DNA from: Chryseobacterium suipulveris | GTDB taxonomy: Bacteria > Bacteroidota > Bacteroidia > Flavobacteriales > Weeksellaceae | DNA length: 64,000 bases | Direction: 5' to 3' | Assembly: GCF_022811685.1 (NCBI RefSeq) | Contig: NZ_CP094532.1 | Span: forward strand, 1,823,501-1,887,500 | Shown: in pieces, positions 34,481 through 43,525 of the stretch | Numbering within the stretch: the stretch's first letter is position 1 | How the letters are laid out: every line of letters starts with the position of its first letter | Notes under the pieces: model-generated | Told to the model about the DNA's origin: nothing | Seen by the model: only the letters and a program-made list of their open reading frames with translations | The model's database searches: none | Made by a program: the position numbers and the translations under genes

Positions 34481-34952
34481 TATTATTGATAACTTTTTAC
34501 CAAAAATCAAGCTTCCTCGTAACTTTTAGAATGAGATTTATCGCAAATTTGATTTGCTTTATTCATCAACTAAAGTAGCAGAGACTTCGAATAAATTCAC
34601 TGATTAAGTGAAAGATTCAAAACGAATTGACTCGTCTTCTTTGCCAGCTAAATCATTTGTAAAATCATTGAAAATCTTTTCGAGCTTTTTAAAAATTCGA
34701 AATGCACAACAAGTAAAACTTTAATAAAATTTTAAACACCTAATCTTCAGATTTCAAGTTGACTGAAAGTAACTTTGTAATAGATTTTCAGTTATGAAAA
34801 AATACATCGCCGCAACTTCGGTTCTGTTGACAGGACAGAAAGCTATTAACCCATAAAAAAACCGTTTCGCACTGACGGCTCCAAAAGAATTGAAATCCTG
34901 CGAGCTCACTTTGGGCGCCAATCGACGAACGCGTAATCAACCTTTCGGTGAA
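34481..34952. other. spacer with a gene remnant
   Basis: No intact gene. A 20-codon ORF (34794-34856, MKKYIAATSVLLTG) looks like a signal peptide with its continuation lost; a TAACTTTG box stands just upstream (about 34771-34778). The text AAATGCACAACAAGT at about 34700 matches 14 of 15 bases of the end of repeat copy B, with no other part of that repeat nearby. Confidence 0.5.
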
Positions 34953-35262
34953 ATGGAAACTGTAGTATTTGCGACGGTCTATTCCAGTTTAACCTGAAAG
35001 CCGGAAACGGACAGGTAATCCTTACCAGTGAAGGTTACACCACCAAATCTGCTTGCGTAACGGCATTGAATCGGTAAGGAAAAATGCGCCCGACGACACG
35101 AAATTCGAGAGAAAAGATTCCACAAATGGGAAATTCTACTTCAACCTGAAAGCCGGAAATGGACAAATCATCGGTTCCAGCCAAATGTATGAAGCCGAAA
35201 ACGGAATCGAATCCGTGAAAAAGAACGCACCGGACGCTTCTGTGGAAGAGGAAACTGAATAA
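34953..35262 (+). pseudogene. yegP-like DUF1508 protein, frameshifted
   Basis: Two DUF1508 repeats can be read: GLFQFNLKAGNGQVILTSEG then, after a one-base loss within 35050-35058, NGIESVRKNAPDD, followed by a second repeat NGKFYFNLKAGNGQIIG ending in NGIESVKKNAPD. The second repeat also lacks three or four residues between SSQMYE and AENG found in family members. The beginning is in more than one frame. An intact YegP-like protein of about 110 residues is thus no longer encoded, though a 69-codon piece from 35053 is open. Confidence 0.85.
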
Positions 35263-35445
35263 ATTTATGAGCTGTTTATAATTAATTCAGAAGAAAAATA
35301 ATATCTGGAAATTTTCTTTACCCCGACCCTAAAGGGCGGAAAATTTCCCATAAAAAAAATAGCTTTAGTTTAACAATATTTTAAGAAAATGCTTTGATTT
35401 GTCGATGCATTTTTTTATTTTTGGAAAAACCGAGATTTAAGCAGT

Positions 35446-37707
35446 ATGGGACACTTACCGAAGTTAATTGAAGACTTGGCTTTGATCTTGATTGTGGCGG
35501 CATTCGTCGTCCTCATCTTCCGAAAAATAAAGCAGCCCTTAGTTTTAGGATACATTATCGCGGGATTTCTGGTGAGTCCGAATTTCAAGATTTTTCCATC
35601 GGTTGTTGACAACGAAAATATTAAGACGCTTGCCGAAATCGGCGTGATCTTCCTGCTTTTCAGCTTAGGTCTGGAATTCAGTTTCAAGAAACTTTTGAAT
35701 GTGGGCGGATCCGCTTCTATTACAGCATTTGTAGAGATTATCTTTATTACGATTGCTGGATATTTCACAGGAAAAATGCTCGGTTGGAGCACGATGGATT
35801 CGATGTTCCTCGGTGGGATGCTCGCAAGTTCCTCGACCACGATTATTATCCGCGCCTTTGATGAGCTCGGCGTCAAAACCAAGAACTTTGCTAAAACCGT
35901 TTTCGGCGTCCTCGTTGTGGAAGACATTGTGGTGATTTTGCTGATGGTGTTACTTTCAACAATCGCGGTTACCAAAGAGTTTGAAGGTACGCAAATCCTC
36001 TTTACAGTAGCAAAACTTCTGTTCTTCCTCATCCTCTGGTTTCTGCTCGGAATCTTCCTGCTCCCGACTTTCCTTAAGAAAATCAAAGACCTTATCGATG
36101 AAGAAATCCTGATGATCCTCTCCATCGGTCTTTGTCTCGGAATGGTTCTGATCGCGACTTCTGTAGGTTTTTCTGCCGAACTTGGCGCTTTCGTAATGGG
36201 TTCCATAATCGCTGAAACGACAGTTGCCGAAAAAATCGAACATACCCTAAAATCCGTGAAAGATCTTTTTGGAGCAGTATTCTTCGTTTCTGTCGGAATG
36301 ATGATTAACTACAATGATATGATCGTTTATGCGATTCCAATTCTTGCGGTTACTTTTCTGACCTTATTCGGCAAACTTTTCAGTTCCACTTTAGGTGCAC
36401 TGCTTTCAGGACAGCCATTAAAACAATCCGTCCAGGTCGGAATGAGTATGGCACAAATCGGTGAATTTGCATTTATTGTGGCTACTTTGGGACTTTCGCT
36501 TGGTGTGATTTCGGACTTTCTGTTTCCTGTCGCAGTCGGTGTTTCAGCCATTACCACCTTCACCACGCCTTATATGATTAAACTTTCTGAACCTTTCTAC
36601 AACTGGATCGTGAAAGTTACCCCACAAAAATATATCGACCGAATCAACAAATATTCTTCCAACACCCAAAGCATTCAGGTTGAAAACAGTTGGCAAGTTC
36701 TGCTAAAAAATTATGCGCGGATTATTCTTGTTAATGGCATCATCATTATTGGGATTTATCTTCTGTGCTCCAAGTTCATCATCCCAAACATTAACGAACA
36801 TCTTGATAATAACGACATAAAAAATATTATTGGAATTGCACTTCCTATTTTGTCTGCACTACCCTTTTTATGGGCTTTAATGATGAAAAGACCAAGTTCC
36901 GGTGCATACGGCGAACTTTGGCAGAAAGCAAAATATAACCGCGGTCCCCTCTTGATTATTGAGATTTTCCGGATCATCCTGGGAATTCTGACCCTCGGTT
37001 TTTTCCTCGACCGATTTGCATCGACGCAGATTTCGATTTTTATCACGATTCCTGTCGCCGTGATCATCCTCGTCCTATTCAACAAAAGAATTAACCGCTT
37101 CTACAACAGGATCGAAAAAAGGTTTATCCGCAATCTCAACGACCGCTCCGAACAAAATGTGCAACCCGATGCTGTAACAAAACTCGCCGGAAACAGCGAA
37201 ATTAAATCGAGTCTCGCTGCATGGGACGTCCATATTCTTGAGCTTGAAGTTAACCCTCTCGCCGACTATATTGGCAAAAAACTGATCGACTTGCAGTGGC
37301 GCGAAAAATACAATGTCAACATCGGCTATATCAAACGCGGAGACAAACTCATCCATACTCCCGACCGACACCAGGTTCTGATGCCGCACGACAAAGTGGG
37401 AATCATCACTACCGACGACGAATTTCAGATTTTCAAACCCGTTTTCGACAGCTTCGAAAAACCCGAAGAAACTAATGTGAATGAGGTTAAGTTGGGAAAA
37501 ATTCTTATCAATAGACATTCTCCTGCGAAAAATCTAACCATCCGCCAATCGGGAATCCGCGACAAAACCGATGGACTTGTTGTTGCAATAAGACGTGGCG
37601 AGGAACGAATCCTAAATCCTGAATCCACAGAAATCCTTCGGGAAGACGATATTGTTTTTGTGGTCGGGAACAAAAAGAAAATCGAGAAACTGAATGTGGA
37701 GATTTAG
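35446..37707 (+). CDS. cation:proton antiporter with two TrkA-C domains
   Basis: A 753-residue inner-membrane antiporter of the CPA2 (KefB/RosB-like) type. Residues 1-390 form the Na+/H+ exchanger core with GYIIAGFLVSPN, LLFSLGLEFSFK and MAQIGEFAFIVA. About four further helices (about 420-545) follow, an extension beyond the core. The C-terminus has two TrkA-C (RCK-C) regulatory domains: one about 600-670 and one about 680-750, each with the DYIGKKLIDL/RREDDIVFVVG type ends. It would exchange K+ or Na+ for protons under ligand control. It stands alone; a TATTTTTG box lies about 25 bases upstream. Confidence 0.9.
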   Translation: MGHLPKLIEDLALILIVAAFVVLIFRKIKQPLVLGYIIAGFLVSPNFKIFPSVVDNENIKTLAEIGVIFLLFSLGLEFSFKKLLNVGGSASITAFVEIIFITIAGYFTGKMLGWSTMDSMFLGGMLASSSTTIIIRAFDELGVKTKNFAKTVFGVLVVEDIVVILLMVLLSTIAVTKEFEGTQILFTVAKLLFFLILWFLLGIFLLPTFLKKIKDLIDEEILMILSIGLCLGMVLIATSVGFSAELGAFVMGSIIAETTVAEKIEHTLKSVKDLFGAVFFVSVGMMINYNDMIVYAIPILAVTFLTLFGKLFSSTLGALLSGQPLKQSVQVGMSMAQIGEFAFIVATLGLSLGVISDFLFPVAVGVSAITTFTTPYMIKLSEPFYNWIVKVTPQKYIDRINKYSSNTQSIQVENSWQVLLKNYARIILVNGIIIIGIYLLCSKFIIPNINEHLDNNDIKNIIGIALPILSALPFLWALMMKRPSSGAYGELWQKAKYNRGPLLIIEIFRIILGILTLGFFLDRFASTQISIFITIPVAVIILVLFNKRINRFYNRIEKRFIRNLNDRSEQNVQPDAVTKLAGNSEIKSSLAAWDVHILELEVNPLADYIGKKLIDLQWREKYNVNIGYIKRGDKLIHTPDRHQVLMPHDKVGIITTDDEFQIFKPVFDSFEKPEETNVNEVKLGKILINRHSPAKNLTIRQSGIRDKTDGLVVAIRRGEERILNPESTEILREDDIVFVVGNKKKIEKLNVEI

Positions 37708-37748
37708 GAATAAAAATTAGTGGAAATTGGTGGATATCCGTGGCGGAA

Positions 37749-38123
37749 TTACAATACCAAACGCTGATGTTGAAGCGAACCACGGGCAAAGTTCAACAGC
37801 AAACCTAATTTGCATCCAGAAATTTTCAGAAAATTAATGGTTTGTGAAATATGTTCGTCTGTCACTTGCGCCACACATTTTACCTCAAGAATAATTTTGT
37901 CGAAAACGACAAAATTCGCCAAATATTGATGTGGCAAAATTTCACCCTTAAAAACGACATGATAAGGTCTGCTTCTCTGAAAAGGAATTCCCGCCTGTCT
38001 GAAAGCAACTTCCAGCGCATCCTGATAGATAATTTCAGAGAAACCATGCCCTAAAATCCTGTGCACTTCCATACAGACACCGATAATTTTGTAGGATTCT
38101 TCCTTGTAAATAAGCTCACTCAT
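37749..38123 (-). CDS. GxxExxY family protein
   Basis: A 124-residue protein with the naming motif G27-F-S-E30-I-I-Y33. Conserved E and K residues in DKIILEVKCV (about 75-85) suggest a PD-(D/E)xK nuclease fold. The family is widespread in Bacteroidota, often as isolated small genes in intergenic positions, and its function is unknown. It converges with the antiporter (41-base gap) and diverges from the HD hydrolase. Confidence 0.88.
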   Translation of the reverse strand: MSELIYKEESYKIIGVCMEVHRILGHGFSEIIYQDALEVAFRQAGIPFQRSRPYHVVFKGEILPHQYLANFVVFDKIILEVKCVAQVTDEHISQTINFLKISGCKLGLLLNFARGSLQHQRLVL

Positions 38124-38240
38124 AACTCGCCACTAATAACACAAATTTACACTAATTATCTAACCTTTAATCTAAAAAAAATATCAACCGCAACATCTAC
38201 CAAACATCGTTATTCGTAGATTTGCAGCAATTATTGAACA

Positions 38241-38684
38241 ATGACCAAAGAAGAACTTTTAAACAAAGCCGTAAAAATCGCAAGTCGCGCGCACCGCGGA
38301 CAAACCGACAAATTTGGAGCGCCCTACATCGGCCATATTATGCGGGTGATGAACTACGGAAAAACCTACGACGAAAAAATCGTGGGTGTACTGCACGACG
38401 TTATCGAAGACTGCCCGGAAATCACGCTTGAATATCTTTTGCAGGAAGGTTTCCCAAATCATATTATTTTTGCGATCGAGTGTCTGACGAAAAATCCACC
38501 TGATCAGGACTATACGGAATTTGTACAACAAACGGAAAAATCCCCACTTGCGGTTTCGGTGAAGCTTAACGATTTGCGTGACAATATGGACTTAACGAGA
38601 TTCACGAAACCCATTACCGAAAAGGATATGAAAAGGTTGAACAAATACCTGAACGCCTATCTCTATCTCAAGGAAAAATATTAG
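38241..38684 (+). CDS. HD-domain hydrolase, SpoT/MESH1-like
   Basis: A 147-residue single-domain HD phosphohydrolase. The metal set is visible: H in RAHRGQ, H in IGHIMRV, H-D in LHDVIED, and the D of KLNDLRDNMD. This arrangement is that of the SpoT hydrolase domain and of free-standing MESH1-type enzymes that cleave (p)ppGpp or related nucleotides. No synthetase or regulatory domain is attached. The substrate is inferred from family only. A TAGATTTG box lies at 38217-38224. Confidence 0.8.
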   Translation: MTKEELLNKAVKIASRAHRGQTDKFGAPYIGHIMRVMNYGKTYDEKIVGVLHDVIEDCPEITLEYLLQEGFPNHIIFAIECLTKNPPDQDYTEFVQQTEKSPLAVSVKLNDLRDNMDLTRFTKPITEKDMKRLNKYLNAYLYLKEKY

Positions 38685-38700
38685 AAGAATGCAAAAAAAA

Positions 38701-38721
38701 CCGTCTCCAGTTTGGAGACGG
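38701..38721 (-). terminator. terminator of the alcohol dehydrogenase gene
   Basis: A 9-bp stem CCGTCTCCA/TGGAGACGG with a 3-nt loop. Read on the minus strand it is followed by eight T. It is 24 bases past the stop of the dehydrogenase gene. Confidence 0.92.
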
Positions 38722-38744
38722 CCTTCTAAAAAACGCCATGAATT

Positions 38745-39785
38745 CTAATTATTAATGATAATCTTCATTGCTTTTTCTCTGGAAGCGTTCAGGAACACGT
38801 CATACGCGGCCATAATTTCATCCAGTTTGAAGCGGTGGGTAATCATTTTAGAAAGGTCAATTTTGTCGGCTGCAACCGTTTTCAGAAGCATCGGTGTTGT
38901 GTTGGTATTTACCAAACCAGTAGTAATGGTGAGGTTTTTGATCCAAAGATCCTGGATTTCAAAATCCACTTTTTGTCCGTGTACACCTACGTTAGCGATG
39001 TGACCACCAGGTTTCACGATTTTTTGGCAGATATTCCAGGTTGGAGGAACACCCACTGCTTCAATCGCAACATCGCAACCATCTTCACCAACGATTTCTT
39101 TGATCTGATCCAGTAGATTTGCTGCTGAAGAATTAATCGCGTGAGTTGCTCCCAATTCTTTTGCCAAAGCAAGTCGGTTATCGTCCAGATCCACCATTAC
39201 CAGTTTACTTGGGGAGTAGAACTGTGCAGTAAGCAGTGCAGACATTCCAACAGGACCGCCTCCCACAATCACTACGGTTTCGCCGGGTTTAACCTGTCCG
39301 TACTGAACACCGATTTCGTGACCAGTCGGTAAGATGTCGCTCAATAACACTGCGATTTCATCGTCGATTTGTGGTGGAATTTTGTAGAGAGAATTATCCG
39401 CAAACGGGATTCTCACATACTCCGCCTGAGTTCCGTCGATCAGGTGTCCCAGAATCCAGCCACCGCCATTTTTACAATGAGAGTACAGTTGTTTCTTACA
39501 ATTTTCGCAGCTTCCGCAGGAAGTAATGCAGGAAATCAGGACTTTGTCGCCTTTCTTAAAGGAAGTTACGTTTTCGCCGGCTTCCTCAATAATTCCAATT
39601 CCTTCATGGCCGAGAATTGTTCCGGGTTTCATGTAAAGATTTTTCCCTTTGTAAATTCCCAGGTCAGTTCCGCAGATGGTCGTTTTGCTCATTTTCACGA
39701 TCACATCTGTAGGGTCAATAATCTTAGGCATCGGTTTTTCTTCCAATGCGATGGCATGATCGCCATTGTAAACTAAAGCTTTCAT
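38745..39785 (-). CDS. zinc-dependent alcohol dehydrogenase (MDR family)
   Basis: A 346-residue medium-chain dehydrogenase/reductase. The catalytic zinc set is C38-G-T-D in TTICGTDLGIY, then GHEGIG near 60; the structural zinc is bound by CGSCENCKKQLYSHC (about 92-106). The NAD loop is GGGPVG near 175. The sequence resembles the zinc-dependent alcohol dehydrogenases acting on primary alcohols or formaldehyde-like substrates; which one is not shown. It is flanked by its own terminator. Confidence 0.92.
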   Translation of the reverse strand: MKALVYNGDHAIALEEKPMPKIIDPTDVIVKMSKTTICGTDLGIYKGKNLYMKPGTILGHEGIGIIEEAGENVTSFKKGDKVLISCITSCGSCENCKKQLYSHCKNGGGWILGHLIDGTQAEYVRIPFADNSLYKIPPQIDDEIAVLLSDILPTGHEIGVQYGQVKPGETVVIVGGGPVGMSALLTAQFYSPSKLVMVDLDDNRLALAKELGATHAINSSAANLLDQIKEIVGEDGCDVAIEAVGVPPTWNICQKIVKPGGHIANVGVHGQKVDFEIQDLWIKNLTITTGLVNTNTTPMLLKTVAADKIDLSKMITHRFKLDEIMAAYDVFLNASREKAMKIIINN

Positions 39786-39901
39786 AATGAACTGATTAAT
39801 TACCTAAAATTAAGAAATAAGGAAATGCAAATTTTCAGAAATGAGATGAATCAGAAATCAGTTTTTATTCAAAAAAAAGTGGTAATTTGTAAGAATTAAA
39901 G

Positions 39902-40624
39902 TTAGTCAGCGGTTTTTTCGGAATCGTCGAGAAGCTGGTTAAGTTCCTTCATTTCTGCAGAAGTCAGATCGCGCCACTTTCCGATGGGGAGGTCGAGTTT
40001 GATGTTCATGATTCGGATCCGCTTCAGTTTCTTGACTTCATAACCGAGGAATTCGCACATTCTGCGGATTTGGCGGTTTAATCCCTGAGTCAAAATAATT
40101 CTGAAGGAAAGCGTGTCGAGCTGCTCCACTTCACACTTGTTGGTGACGGTTCCGAGGATTGGAACACCGTTTCTCATCTTCTCCAAAAATTTTTGGGTAA
40201 TAGGTTTATCGACACGCACAATATATTCCTTTTCGTGGTTGTTTCTCGCGCGGAGAATTTTATTGACGATATCGCCATCAGAAGTCAGCATAATCAGTCC
40301 TTCACTGGGTTTATCGAGCCGACCGATTGGGAAAATCCGTTTTGGGTGATTTACAAAATCTACGATATTGTTCTTTTCGCGTTTTGTATCGGTGGTGCAA
40401 ACTATTCCGACAGGTTTATTCAGAACGATGTACACGTGTTCTTCTTCAGTTTTCTTAATGGAAATTCCATCCACAAAAATTTCATCTCCATCGGAAACTT
40501 TCGTTCCCAGTTCCGGTTTCTTTCCGTTAATAGTAATCCGTCCCTGCTCGAGAAGTTTGTCGGCTTCTCGTCGCGAACAGTAACCGACTTCCGAAAGATA
40601 TTTGTTGATGCGCGTTTTTTCCAA
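39902..40624 (-). CDS. rluF: 23S rRNA pseudouridine synthase RluF-like
   Basis: A 240-residue RNA modification enzyme. An N-terminal S4 domain (about 3-60, [20 protein letters not shown]) binds RNA; the catalytic aspartate is D104 in [10 protein letters not shown]. The motifs [17 protein letters not shown] and [12 protein letters not shown] are as in RluF, which modifies U2604 of 23S rRNA, rather than RluB or RsuA. The outer-membrane-like gene starts next upstream, three bases away. Confidence 0.9.
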   Translation of the reverse strand: MEKTRINKYLSEVGYCSRREADKLLEQGRITINGKKPELGTKVSDGDEIFVDGISIKKTEEEHVYIVLNKPVGIVCTTDTKREKNNIVDFVNHPKRIFPIGRLDKPSEGLIMLTSDGDIVNKILRARNNHEKEYIVRVDKPITQKFLEKMRNGVPILGTVTNKCEVEQLDTLSFRIILTQGLNRQIRRMCEFLGYEVKKLKRIRIMNIKLDLPIGKWRDLTSAEMKELNQLLDDSEKTAD

Positions 40625-40627
40625 AAT

Positions 40628-41188
40628 CTATAAAGTTTTATTGCTGAAGAAAATCAATCCGTACGAAAAGCCAACGAAAACACTGGAGTTCCCGTCTAAA
40701 ACCTGATTTTCAAGATAAAGCTGAAACTTATTTCCGAGTCGGTTAGCTGCTGGAATTACCTTCCCGATTCCCAAACCGACGAATCCTGCATTTGTTGCCG
40801 CAGTTTGGTTGATCTTCATACCTGCATTGGCAAAGATATAGGTAAACTCCTCATCTTTCGGATCGCCCAGAAAAAAAGAAGGTTGCGCGGTGAGGTAAAG
40901 CAGATGGTAATTGGGATCGATATACGAATAACGGATTCCTGAACTGAGTGCAAAACGGTTCCACGGCTGAAAACCAACCTGTCCGCTGAAACCATAATTG
41001 AATTTTCCTGGCGGAAGCTGACTGCGCTCATAATCCGTTTTTGCATTTTTGTCTCGAATGATGGATGCCAAATCAAAACCGACATTGGCTTCAATTGAGC
41101 TAAACAAACCGAGTTTATGGTTTTCTGATTTTTGTGCGGAAACAAAAATTCCTGCTAATAATAGAAAAGGAACAATATATTTAGTCAT
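40628..41188 (-). CDS. exported protein of unknown function, probable beta-barrel
   Basis: A 186-residue protein with a signal peptide (ending AGIFVSAQ). The rest shows alternating aromatic strands such as GQVGFQPWNRFALSSGIRYSYID and NKFQLYLENQVL, and an F-x-F-x-Y-G-L-I-F-F-like end, all suggestive of a small outer-membrane barrel. The start at 41188 overlaps the truB stop by 8 bases (ATGACTAA), which favours translational coupling. I do not recognise the family. Confidence 0.75.
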   Translation of the reverse strand: MTKYIVPFLLLAGIFVSAQKSENHKLGLFSSIEANVGFDLASIIRDKNAKTDYERSQLPPGKFNYGFSGQVGFQPWNRFALSSGIRYSYIDPNYHLLYLTAQPSFFLGDPKDEEFTYIFANAGMKINQTAATNAGFVGLGIGKVIPAANRLGNKFQLYLENQVLDGNSSVFVGFSYGLIFFSNKTL

Positions 41189-41882
41189 TCTCTGAAAATC
41201 TAAAATCGTTCTCCAAATATTTCGACGAGCCATTTTCGATGGAATACTCCCCTATTTTCGTTCGTCGCAATCCCGTCAAATATGCGCCAACTCCCAGTTC
41301 CTGACCGAAGTCGTGTGCCAAACTTCTGATATAGGTTCCCTTCGAACAACCAACTGTGAAACGCACAAAAGGCAGATCGATTTCAATTTGGTTAAGATAA
41401 TGAATCGTGGTTTTGCGAGACTTCATTTCAACTTCCTCGCCTTTTCTTGCCAAATCGTAAGCTCTTTTCCCATCCACTTTTATGGCGGAAAAAACGGGTG
41501 GTTTCTGATCGACTTCGCCAACGAATTTGGCTAAAGTCTCTTTAATAAAATCCTCGGAAATATGCGAGTAATCCTGATGGAGAATTTCGGGCTTTTCTGT
41601 GTCATAGGATTCGGTCTGAACGCCGATCTTGATTTCGGTGAAATACTCTTTCGGTGCGTCCTGGATTTCGGGAATTTTCTTGGTGAACTTTCCTGTGCAG
41701 ACGATGAGCAGACCCGTTGCTTTCGGATCCAAAGTTCCAGCGTGACCGATTTTGAATTTCTTCGGAAGGTTGAATTCGCTTTTCAGCTTGTACTTCAGTT
41801 TGTTCACTGCCTGAAAACTCGTCCAGTCCAAAGGTTTGTCGAGGAGGATAATTTGTCCGTGTAGTAATTCTTCAGATGTCAT
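41181..41882 (-). CDS. truB: tRNA pseudouridine(55) synthase
   Basis: A 233-residue enzyme that makes pseudouridine 55 in the T loop of tRNAs. The catalytic aspartate is D52 in HAGTLDPKATGLL, and the RCSKGTYIRSLAHD-like motif appears as VGCSKGTYIRSLAHDFG. Its ATG overlaps the stop of the small membrane ORF upstream (ATGA), and its end overlaps the next gene by 8 bases, so it sits in a tightly coupled operon. It lacks the C-terminal PUA domain of the longer enzymes, as is usual in this group. Confidence 0.96.
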   Translation of the reverse strand: MTSEELLHGQIILLDKPLDWTSFQAVNKLKYKLKSEFNLPKKFKIGHAGTLDPKATGLLIVCTGKFTKKIPEIQDAPKEYFTEIKIGVQTESYDTEKPEILHQDYSHISEDFIKETLAKFVGEVDQKPPVFSAIKVDGKRAYDLARKGEEVEMKSRKTTIHYLNQIEIDLPFVRFTVGCSKGTYIRSLAHDFGQELGVGAYLTGLRRTKIGEYSIENGSSKYLENDFRFSEND

Positions 41883-42112
41883 AAAGTTTTTTTCCCGATA
41901 TCATTAATTTCTTTATCATAATCTTTAGCTTTAAATCTATTAATAAGAACAAAGAGAAGTATTGACAATAATGATATTATAAGTTTTGTGTAATAAGAGG
42001 AATAATCATAATGTTTATTGAAAAATAAAGATAAAAATGATTTAATATTTATTAACAAAACAACTACACTATAGATATTTATCAGTTTAATTGAAAGTCT
42101 TTCTTTATTCAA
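41879..42112 (-). CDS. small membrane protein, possibly the end of a broken gene
   Basis: A 77-residue frame with two hydrophobic helices (about 10-31 and 45-60) and a charged tail. Its TGA overlaps the truB ATG by four bases. The same frame stays open 29 further codons upstream with another hydrophobic stretch (YHNIFAVCTFIFALIILLCL) but no ATG; a different frame between it and uppP (about 42170-42280) also reads as a membrane segment. This is what one would see if a longer, three- to four-helix protein had been frameshifted. It is more AT-rich than its neighbours. Confidence 0.5.
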   Translation of the reverse strand: MNKERLSIKLINIYSVVVLLINIKSFLSLFFNKHYDYSSYYTKLIISLLSILLFVLINRFKAKDYDKEINDIGKKTL

Positions 42113-42282
42113 AAGACATAGTAAAATAATTAGGGCAAAAATAAAAGTACAAACTGCAAAAATATTATGGTAAAGTCCATAATTGAAAGCGAATATTTAA
42201 CGGTATAAAAAATAATTCTAAAATTAAGAAGAATAAAAGAGAAAAAACATAAACATACTTCTTTACAAAAATCTTCTTGCCA

Positions 42283-43095
42283 TTATTTAAACTGCGTAAA
42301 ATAAACCAGCAACACAATCCCCACCACAATTCTGTACCAACCCCAAGGTTTGAAGCCGTATTTGGTCAAAACCCCGATGAAGAACTTGATAGCGATGACC
42401 GCCACGACAAACGCCACCACATTTCCAACAACGAAAAGCATGAGGTTGTCTCCCTGCATCAGCATTTCGTAACCTTTCTGCTCCACTCCGTTATGGTTCC
42501 AGGTTTTAACAAAAACTGAATACACGCAAACCGCGAGCATCGTGGGAACGGCAAGAAAAAACGAAAATTCCGCCGCAGCTTTCCTGGTGAGTTTCTGCTG
42601 CATTCCGCCGATGATTGATGCCGCACTTCGGCTCGTTCCGGGCATCATCGCAAGACATTGATAGAAGCCAATGATCAATGCTTTTTTAAAGGAAATTTCC
42701 TTCTCGTCGTCAATTGTATGTACGGTGAAAATCTTATCGATAAAAAGCAGAAAAACTCCACCGATAATCAGCACAATCGCAATTGGGACCGGGTCTCCGA
42801 GCACTGCCTCGATTTTGTCGTCAAGCAGATATCCCAATATCAAAGCCGGAATAATCGCCACCGCGAGTTTGAAGTAAAAATTCAGATTTTTGAAATCGAG
42901 GAACTTTTTCCAGTACAGAAAAACAACCGCGAGAATCGCACCAAACTGGATCGAGACCTGAAACATCTTCACAAACTCATCTTCCTGAATCCCGAAAATT
43001 GAGCTCGTGAAAATCATATGCGCTGTTGAAGAAACCGGGAGGTATTCTGTTAAACCCTCGATAATTGCAATGATTATTGCTTTGATTAAATCCAT
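42283..43095 (-). CDS. uppP: undecaprenyl-diphosphatase
   Basis: A 270-residue integral membrane phosphatase that recycles the undecaprenyl carrier of cell-wall synthesis. The two family motifs are plain: EGLTEYLPVSSTAHM (14-28) and PGTSRSAASII (about 164-174, with the catalytic arginine). About eight helices are expected. Length is normal. DUF3098 and ftsX follow upstream on the same strand; the spacer to DUF3098 holds a heptamer array. Confidence 0.95.
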   Translation of the reverse strand: MDLIKAIIIAIIEGLTEYLPVSSTAHMIFTSSIFGIQEDEFVKMFQVSIQFGAILAVVFLYWKKFLDFKNLNFYFKLAVAIIPALILGYLLDDKIEAVLGDPVPIAIVLIIGGVFLLFIDKIFTVHTIDDEKEISFKKALIIGFYQCLAMMPGTSRSAASIIGGMQQKLTRKAAAEFSFFLAVPTMLAVCVYSVFVKTWNHNGVEQKGYEMLMQGDNLMLFVVGNVVAFVVAVIAIKFFIGVLTKYGFKPWGWYRIVVGIVLLVYFTQFK

Positions 43096-43104
43096 CCGTT
43101 AATT

Positions 43105-43139
43105 ATAAGTGATAAGTGATGAGTGATGAGTGATGAGTG
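43105..43139. repeat. heptanucleotide tandem array (ATGAGTG)
   Basis: Five 7-nt units, two ATAAGTG and three ATGAGTG, in the 60-base spacer directly upstream of the uppP start (minus strand). Confidence 0.9.
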
Positions 43140-43155
43140 ATTTCTGTCACGGAAA

Positions 43156-43458
43156 TTATTTGTTTCTTTTCAAGATTGCGTAAACTTCAACGACAAATCC
43201 GGCGATGACCAAAAGTGGCGCGATACGGATTCTTCGGACGGAGAATATTCCCTCGTTCCAAAGGTTAGGATCGTATTTTCCGTCCACTGTATTCGCGTCA
43301 GCTCCCATCATCAGGAGAAAGCCCACCACGATTAATGCCAAACCAATCAGCATCAGTTTGTAGTTTTCTTTTCCGAAATAGAAATTGTTTTCTGCAGGAG
43401 TTTCTGCTTCTTTTTTACCGATCGAGTCGGCTGAGAAATTCTTATTTTTTTTGGCCAT
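43156..43458 (-). CDS. DUF3098 family membrane protein
   Basis: A 100-residue protein with two membrane helices (about 32-49 and 76-92) and an N-terminus rich in K and N. The motif GLALIVVGFLLMMGADAN is typical of DUF3098, a Bacteroidota family of unknown function that is regularly placed next to ftsX and uppP. It follows ftsX by 67 bases and lies upstream of uppP on the same strand, so an ftsX-DUF3098-uppP operon is likely. Confidence 0.88.
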   Translation of the reverse strand: MAKKNKNFSADSIGKKEAETPAENNFYFGKENYKLMLIGLALIVVGFLLMMGADANTVDGKYDPNLWNEGIFSVRRIRIAPLLVIAGFVVEVYAILKRNK

Positions 43459-43525
43459 TTTATCCTCTCCCTAAATCTCTCTCCAAAGGAGAGGAACTTC
43501 AGAGCGTTTAGTTTTAATAGAAAAT

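Noticed and set aside
41250..42300. Foreign DNA because of low GC around 41.9-42.3 kb
   Set aside because: The low GC is limited to about 400 bases of spacer and hydrophobic coding sequence within a housekeeping operon; no integrase or repeat marks transfer.
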